This document shows, piece after piece, positions 61,015 to 64,000 of a stretch of DNA of 64,000 nucleotides. The notes under the pieces are model-generated. The model was given only the letters and a program-made list of their open reading frames with translations. It did not search any database and was not told the origin of the DNA. The position numbers and the translations under genes were made by a program. Source of the DNA: Atlantibacter subterraneus (GTDB lineage Bacteria > Pseudomonadota > Gammaproteobacteria > Enterobacterales > Enterobacteriaceae); NCBI RefSeq assembly GCF_027853245.1, contig NZ_JAPTZM010000008.1, one strand, 5' to 3'. Positions within the stretch are counted from its first letter, which is position 1; each line of letters begins with the position of its first letter.

Positions 61015-62301
61015 ATGAAACTCTATAATCTGAAAGATCATAACGAACAGGTCAGCTTTGCGCAGGCCGTTACGCAAGGACTGGGCAAAAATCAGGGGCT
61101 GTTTTTTCCGCACGATTTACCGGAATTCAGCCTCACCGAAATCGACGAGATGCTGAAGCTGGATTTCGTCTCGCGCAGTGCGAAAATCCTGGCCGCGTTT
61201 ATTGGCGATGAAATTCCGCAGGAGATCCTCGAAAGCCGCGTGCGCAACGCTTTTGCCTTCCCGGCACCGGTGAAAAGCGTGCAGCCGGACATCGGCTGTC
61301 TGGAACTGTTCCACGGCCCGACGCTGGCGTTTAAAGATTTCGGCGGCCGCTTTATGGCCCAGATGCTGACGCACATCAGCGGCGATAAGCCAGTGACCAT
61401 TTTAACCGCCACTTCAGGCGATACCGGTGCGGCGGTGGCCCATGCGTTTTACGGGCTGAAGAACGTGCGCGTAGTGATCCTCTATCCGCAGGGCAAAATT
61501 TCCCCGCTCCAGGAAAAGCTGTTCTGCACCCTGGGCGGCAACATCGAAACTGTGGCGATCGACGGCGACTTTGACGCCTGCCAGGCGCTGGTGAAGCAGG
61601 CGTTTGATGATGAAGAGCTGAAAGTGGCGCTGGGCCTGAACTCGGCCAACTCCATCAACATCAGCCGCCTGCTGGCGCAGATTTGCTATTACTTCGAAGC
61701 CGTTGCGCAGCTGCCGCAGGAAGCGCGTAATCAGCTGGTGGTGTCCGTGCCCAGCGGCAACTTCGGCGATCTCACCGCCGGGCTGCTGGCGAAATCTCTC
61801 GGCCTGCCGGTGAAGCGCTTTATCGCCGCGACTAACGCCAACGACACCGTGCCGCGTTTCCTGCAAAACGGCGAATGGCAGCCGAAGGCCACCGTGGCGA
61901 CGCTGTCTAACGCGATGGACGTTTCCCAGCCAAACAACTGGCCGCGCGTGGAAGAACTGTTCCGCCGTAAAGTGTGGCGTCTGAATGAACTGGGGCATGC
62001 GGCGGTGGATGACAGCGTCACTCAGGAAACGATGCGTGAACTGAAAGCAGGCGGGTACGTGTCTGAACCGCATGCGGCGATTGCTTACCGCGCCCTGCGC
62101 GACCAGCTGCGTCCGGGAGAATACGGGTTGTTCCTCGGCACGGCGCATCCGGCGAAATTTAAAGAGAGCGTGGAGTCGATCCTCGGCGAGACGCTGGATC
62201 TGCCGAAAGAGCTGGCGGAACGTGCCGATCTGCCGCTGCTGTCGCATCAGCTGCCGGCGGATTTCGCGGCGTTACGTCAGTTGATGATGACCAAAGCCTG
62301 A
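61015..62301 (+). CDS. thrC: Threonine synthase
   Basis: ThrC converts O-phosphohomoserine to threonine with pyridoxal phosphate. The 428-aa product matches the enteric class. The PLP-binding Lys lies in FHGPTLAFKDFGGRF (near 107), and the glycine-rich TATSGDTGAAVAHAF segment and SVPSGNFGDLTAG hold the cofactor phosphate. A strong terminator follows; the yaaX gene found after thrC in E. coli K-12 is absent. Confidence 0.98.
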   Translation: MKLYNLKDHNEQVSFAQAVTQGLGKNQGLFFPHDLPEFSLTEIDEMLKLDFVSRSAKILAAFIGDEIPQEILESRVRNAFAFPAPVKSVQPDIGCLELFHGPTLAFKDFGGRFMAQMLTHISGDKPVTILTATSGDTGAAVAHAFYGLKNVRVVILYPQGKISPLQEKLFCTLGGNIETVAIDGDFDACQALVKQAFDDEELKVALGLNSANSINISRLLAQICYYFEAVAQLPQEARNQLVVSVPSGNFGDLTAGLLAKSLGLPVKRFIAATNANDTVPRFLQNGEWQPKATVATLSNAMDVSQPNNWPRVEELFRRKVWRLNELGHAAVDDSVTQETMRELKAGGYVSEPHAAIAYRALRDQLRPGEYGLFLGTAHPAKFKESVESILGETLDLPKELAERADLPLLSHQLPADFAALRQLMMTKA

Positions 62302-62318
62302 TAAGGCTTTATCGTCGA

Positions 62319-62349
62319 GGCCCGGTCTGCGAAAGCGCCGGGCCTTTTT
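62319..62349. terminator. Terminator of thrABC
   Basis: GGCCCGG (62319-62325) pairs with CCGGGCC (62338-62344), followed by five T residues. It lies between the convergent thrC and yaaA. Confidence 0.9.
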
Positions 62350-62354
62350 ATTGC

Positions 62355-63128
62355 TTAACGTTCAGGGCGCTTGAAGACCAGCTCGGTTTCGCTCGACATG
62401 TCGCGATCCCAGGCATAGCCGTCCACGTCAAACTGGGTCAACTGCTGGGGCAGGGTCAGGCGGTTTTCGATTACGTAGCGGCTCATTAGTCCGCGCGCTT
62501 TCTTGGCGTAAAAGCTGATTACCTTAAATTTGCCGTTTTTCTCATCAAGGAATACCGGCTTCACGATTTTCGCGTTCAGCTTCGTCGGACGCACCGCTTT
62601 GAAATACTCATCGGACGCCAGGTTAATCAACACGTTGTCGCCCTGGGCGGCCAGCGCATCGTTGAGCGTATGGGTGATAATGTCGCCCCAGAAGGTATAT
62701 AAATCGCTGCCTTTGGCGTTCTCCAGTTTAATGCCCATTTCCAGCCGGTAGGGCTGCATCAGATCCAGCGGACGCAAGACGCCGTATAACCCCGATAACA
62801 TCCGCAAATGGCGCTGGGCAAAGTCGAAATCCGCCTCGCTGAAGGTCTCCGCCTGGAGCCCGGTATAGACGTCGCCTTTAAACGCCAGAATCGCCTGGCG
62901 CGCGTTGTCAGGAGTAAAGTCCGGATGCCAGTCGTGAAAGCGCGTTGCGTTCAGGGAGGCGATTTTATCGCTCACGCCCATTAGCGCTTTGATCTGCGCT
63001 TCAGACAAATTGCGCGCTTCGCCAATCAGCTGCTGGGAGTACTCCAGCAGTTCGGGTTGGGTATAGCGTTTAGTGGCCAGCGGGCTTTGATAATCCAGGG
63101 TCTTGGCAGGTGAAATCAGTAACAGCAT
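62355..63128 (-). CDS. yaaA: Peroxide stress resistance protein YaaA
   Basis: YaaA (DUF328) lowers intracellular free iron and DNA damage during hydrogen peroxide stress in E. coli, where it is induced by OxyR. The 257-aa product starts MLLLISPAKTLDYQSPL, with DFTPDNARQAILAFKGDVYTGL and GLMSRYVIENRL conserved. It has a DNA-binding-like cantaloupe fold in the family. It is divergent from nothing in the window: yaaJ lies upstream on the same strand, 78 bp away. Confidence 0.96.
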   Translation of the reverse strand: MLLLISPAKTLDYQSPLATKRYTQPELLEYSQQLIGEARNLSEAQIKALMGVSDKIASLNATRFHDWHPDFTPDNARQAILAFKGDVYTGLQAETFSEADFDFAQRHLRMLSGLYGVLRPLDLMQPYRLEMGIKLENAKGSDLYTFWGDIITHTLNDALAAQGDNVLINLASDEYFKAVRPTKLNAKIVKPVFLDEKNGKFKVISFYAKKARGLMSRYVIENRLTLPQQLTQFDVDGYAWDRDMSSETELVFKRPER

Positions 63129-63206
63129 TGCTTTTCCTTACAGGCTTTTTGGTGACTGTAACAAATTTTGATGCAAAGGTGACCAATGGTTGCAATCAGT
63201 TTACGT

Positions 63207-64000
63207 TCACTCACGCGGTAGGTTTTGCCAGACATCCGGCGCAAGATGCTGTTGGAGCTCTGGAAAACGCGCCGGATCGAAATGCGGCTTCACGCCGAGC
63301 TTGCGTTGCCGCAAATAGTCCGCCGCGAGGGTTTTCACTACCGGCGATAGCAACAGAATAGCCGTCAGATTGGTGATTGCCATCAGGGCCATTGAGATGT
63401 CCGCCAGATGCCATACCAGCGTCAGATTGATCACTGCGCCCAGCATGATCATCGCCAGCACGCCCAGCCTGAGCAACCAGATATTACGGGGGGTGTCCAT
63501 GCGCAAAAACACCAGATTATTTTCCGCATAGGCGTAATTGGCGACAATCGACGTGAAAGCGAACAGCAGCACGATCAGGCCAAGATAGCCACTCGCCCAG
63601 TGGCCCGTCAGGCTCACCAGCGCATGTTGGGTTAATAAGATGCCCTCATCTGGCGTCAGCGGTTTTTCCGGCAGCCCGGCAATCAGGATAATTACCGCCG
63701 TGGCGCTGCAAATAATTACCGTATCAACAAACACGCCGATCATCTGCACGATGCCCTGGGCGGCAGGGTGGGGCGGCCATGATGACGCCGCCGCGGCTGC
63801 GTTAGGCGTTGAGCCCATCCCCGCTTCGTTAGAAAACATGCCGCGCTGAAAACCACTGGTCAGCGCCTGGCTAAAGGTGTAGCCCATCACGCCGGACGCC
63901 GCTTCCTGCCAGCCGAATGCGCCGGTAAAGATCGTTTCGATGACCTCAGGCATTTTATCGATATTCAACGCGATAATCGTCAGCCCCGTCAGCACCCACA
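63207..64000 (-). CDS. yaaJ: Alanine/glycine:sodium symporter family protein YaaJ (5' part cut by the window end)
   Basis: This is the C-terminal part (about 264 codons in the window, of about 475 in E. coli) of an AgcS-family amino acid:cation symporter in the inner membrane. The family signature GFQRGMFSNEAGMGSTPNAAAAA is present, followed by five hydrophobic segments and a hydrophilic tail. The frame is open through the right edge, so the start lies outside; the GTG near 63995 is internal. Confidence 0.95.
   Translation of the reverse strand, partial: WVLTGLTIIALNIDKMPEVIETIFTGAFGWQEAASGVMGYTFSQALTSGFQRGMFSNEAGMGSTPNAAAAASSWPPHPAAQGIVQMIGVFVDTVIICSATAVIILIAGLPEKPLTPDEGILLTQHALVSLTGHWASGYLGLIVLLFAFTSIVANYAYAENNLVFLRMDTPRNIWLLRLGVLAMIMLGAVINLTLVWHLADISMALMAITNLTAILLLSPVVKTLAADYLRQRKLGVKPHFDPARFPELQQHLAPDVWQNLPRE

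Noticed and set aside
61414..62247. 277-codon minus-strand frame opposite thrC
   Set aside because: Antisense shadow of threonine synthase with no family likeness.
1..64000. CRISPR arrays, tRNA or rRNA genes, complete insertion sequences
   Set aside because: I saw no regularly spaced repeats, no tRNA cloverleaf next to the integrases and no transposase gene.

Overview
The window is a chromosomal segment of a motile enterobacterium close to Escherichia coli. Gene products and gene order match the E. coli region just before the map origin (yjiN, mdtM, tsr, ettA-slt-trpR-yjjX-gpmB-rob-creABCD-arcA-yjjY-yjtD-thrLABC-yaaA-yaaJ). The core genes are GC-rich and carry E. coli-like signals: a trp operator, a cre tag, a thr attenuator and a sigma-28 promoter. 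The genus cannot be fixed from the sequence alone. A functional-looking tsr with a flagellar promoter argues for a motile species.

Region 1 (1-19,400) is an immigration-control-type defense island. It opens with two dead tyrosine recombinases: one carries an amber codon and a frameshift, the other an opal codon and a frameshift. Next come a complete type IA restriction-modification locus of the EcoKI family (hsdR, hsdM, hsdS) and, convergent with it, a two-gene block encoding a 1095-aa YjiT/STY4851-family protein and a 2106-aa DEAH helicase with a DUF1998-like C-terminus. That pair matches Druantia type III (druH-druE). This is a described defense system, present in E. coli K-12 only as fragments (yjiT, yjiV).

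Region 2 (19,390-25,010) is yjiN, an orphan AT-rich membrane protein, a universal stress protein, a coupled pair of unknown small and membrane proteins, and the multidrug transporter mdtM. Two of these transcription units share an 11-bp palindrome near their starts.

Region 3 (25,117-30,127) is a fructose-asparagine utilisation locus (fraR, fraB, fraD, fraA) that lacks the periplasmic asparaginase gene fraE. It is followed by a three-gene islet encoding a 76-aa unknown, a CCHC zinc-knuckle protein and a 77-aa HNH nuclease-like protein. I recognise no described system in this islet, and it is the best candidate here for something new.

Region 4 (30,362-42,520) holds a DUF1198 protein, the serine chemoreceptor Tsr, a Fic protein preceded by a striking set of three repeats, and a complete autoinducer-2 uptake and processing locus (lsrR-lsrK divergent from lsrACDBFG). 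Its control region carries two 33-bp inverted-repeat elements of identical geometry.

Region 5 (42,565-64,000) is a zinc-type dehydrogenase with a divergent LysR regulator, then the conserved core from ettA through thrABC and yaaA to a yaaJ gene cut by the window end. Regulatory sites visible here include the trpR operator, the creD cre tag, a probable FNR box upstream of arcA, and the thr leader with its attenuator.
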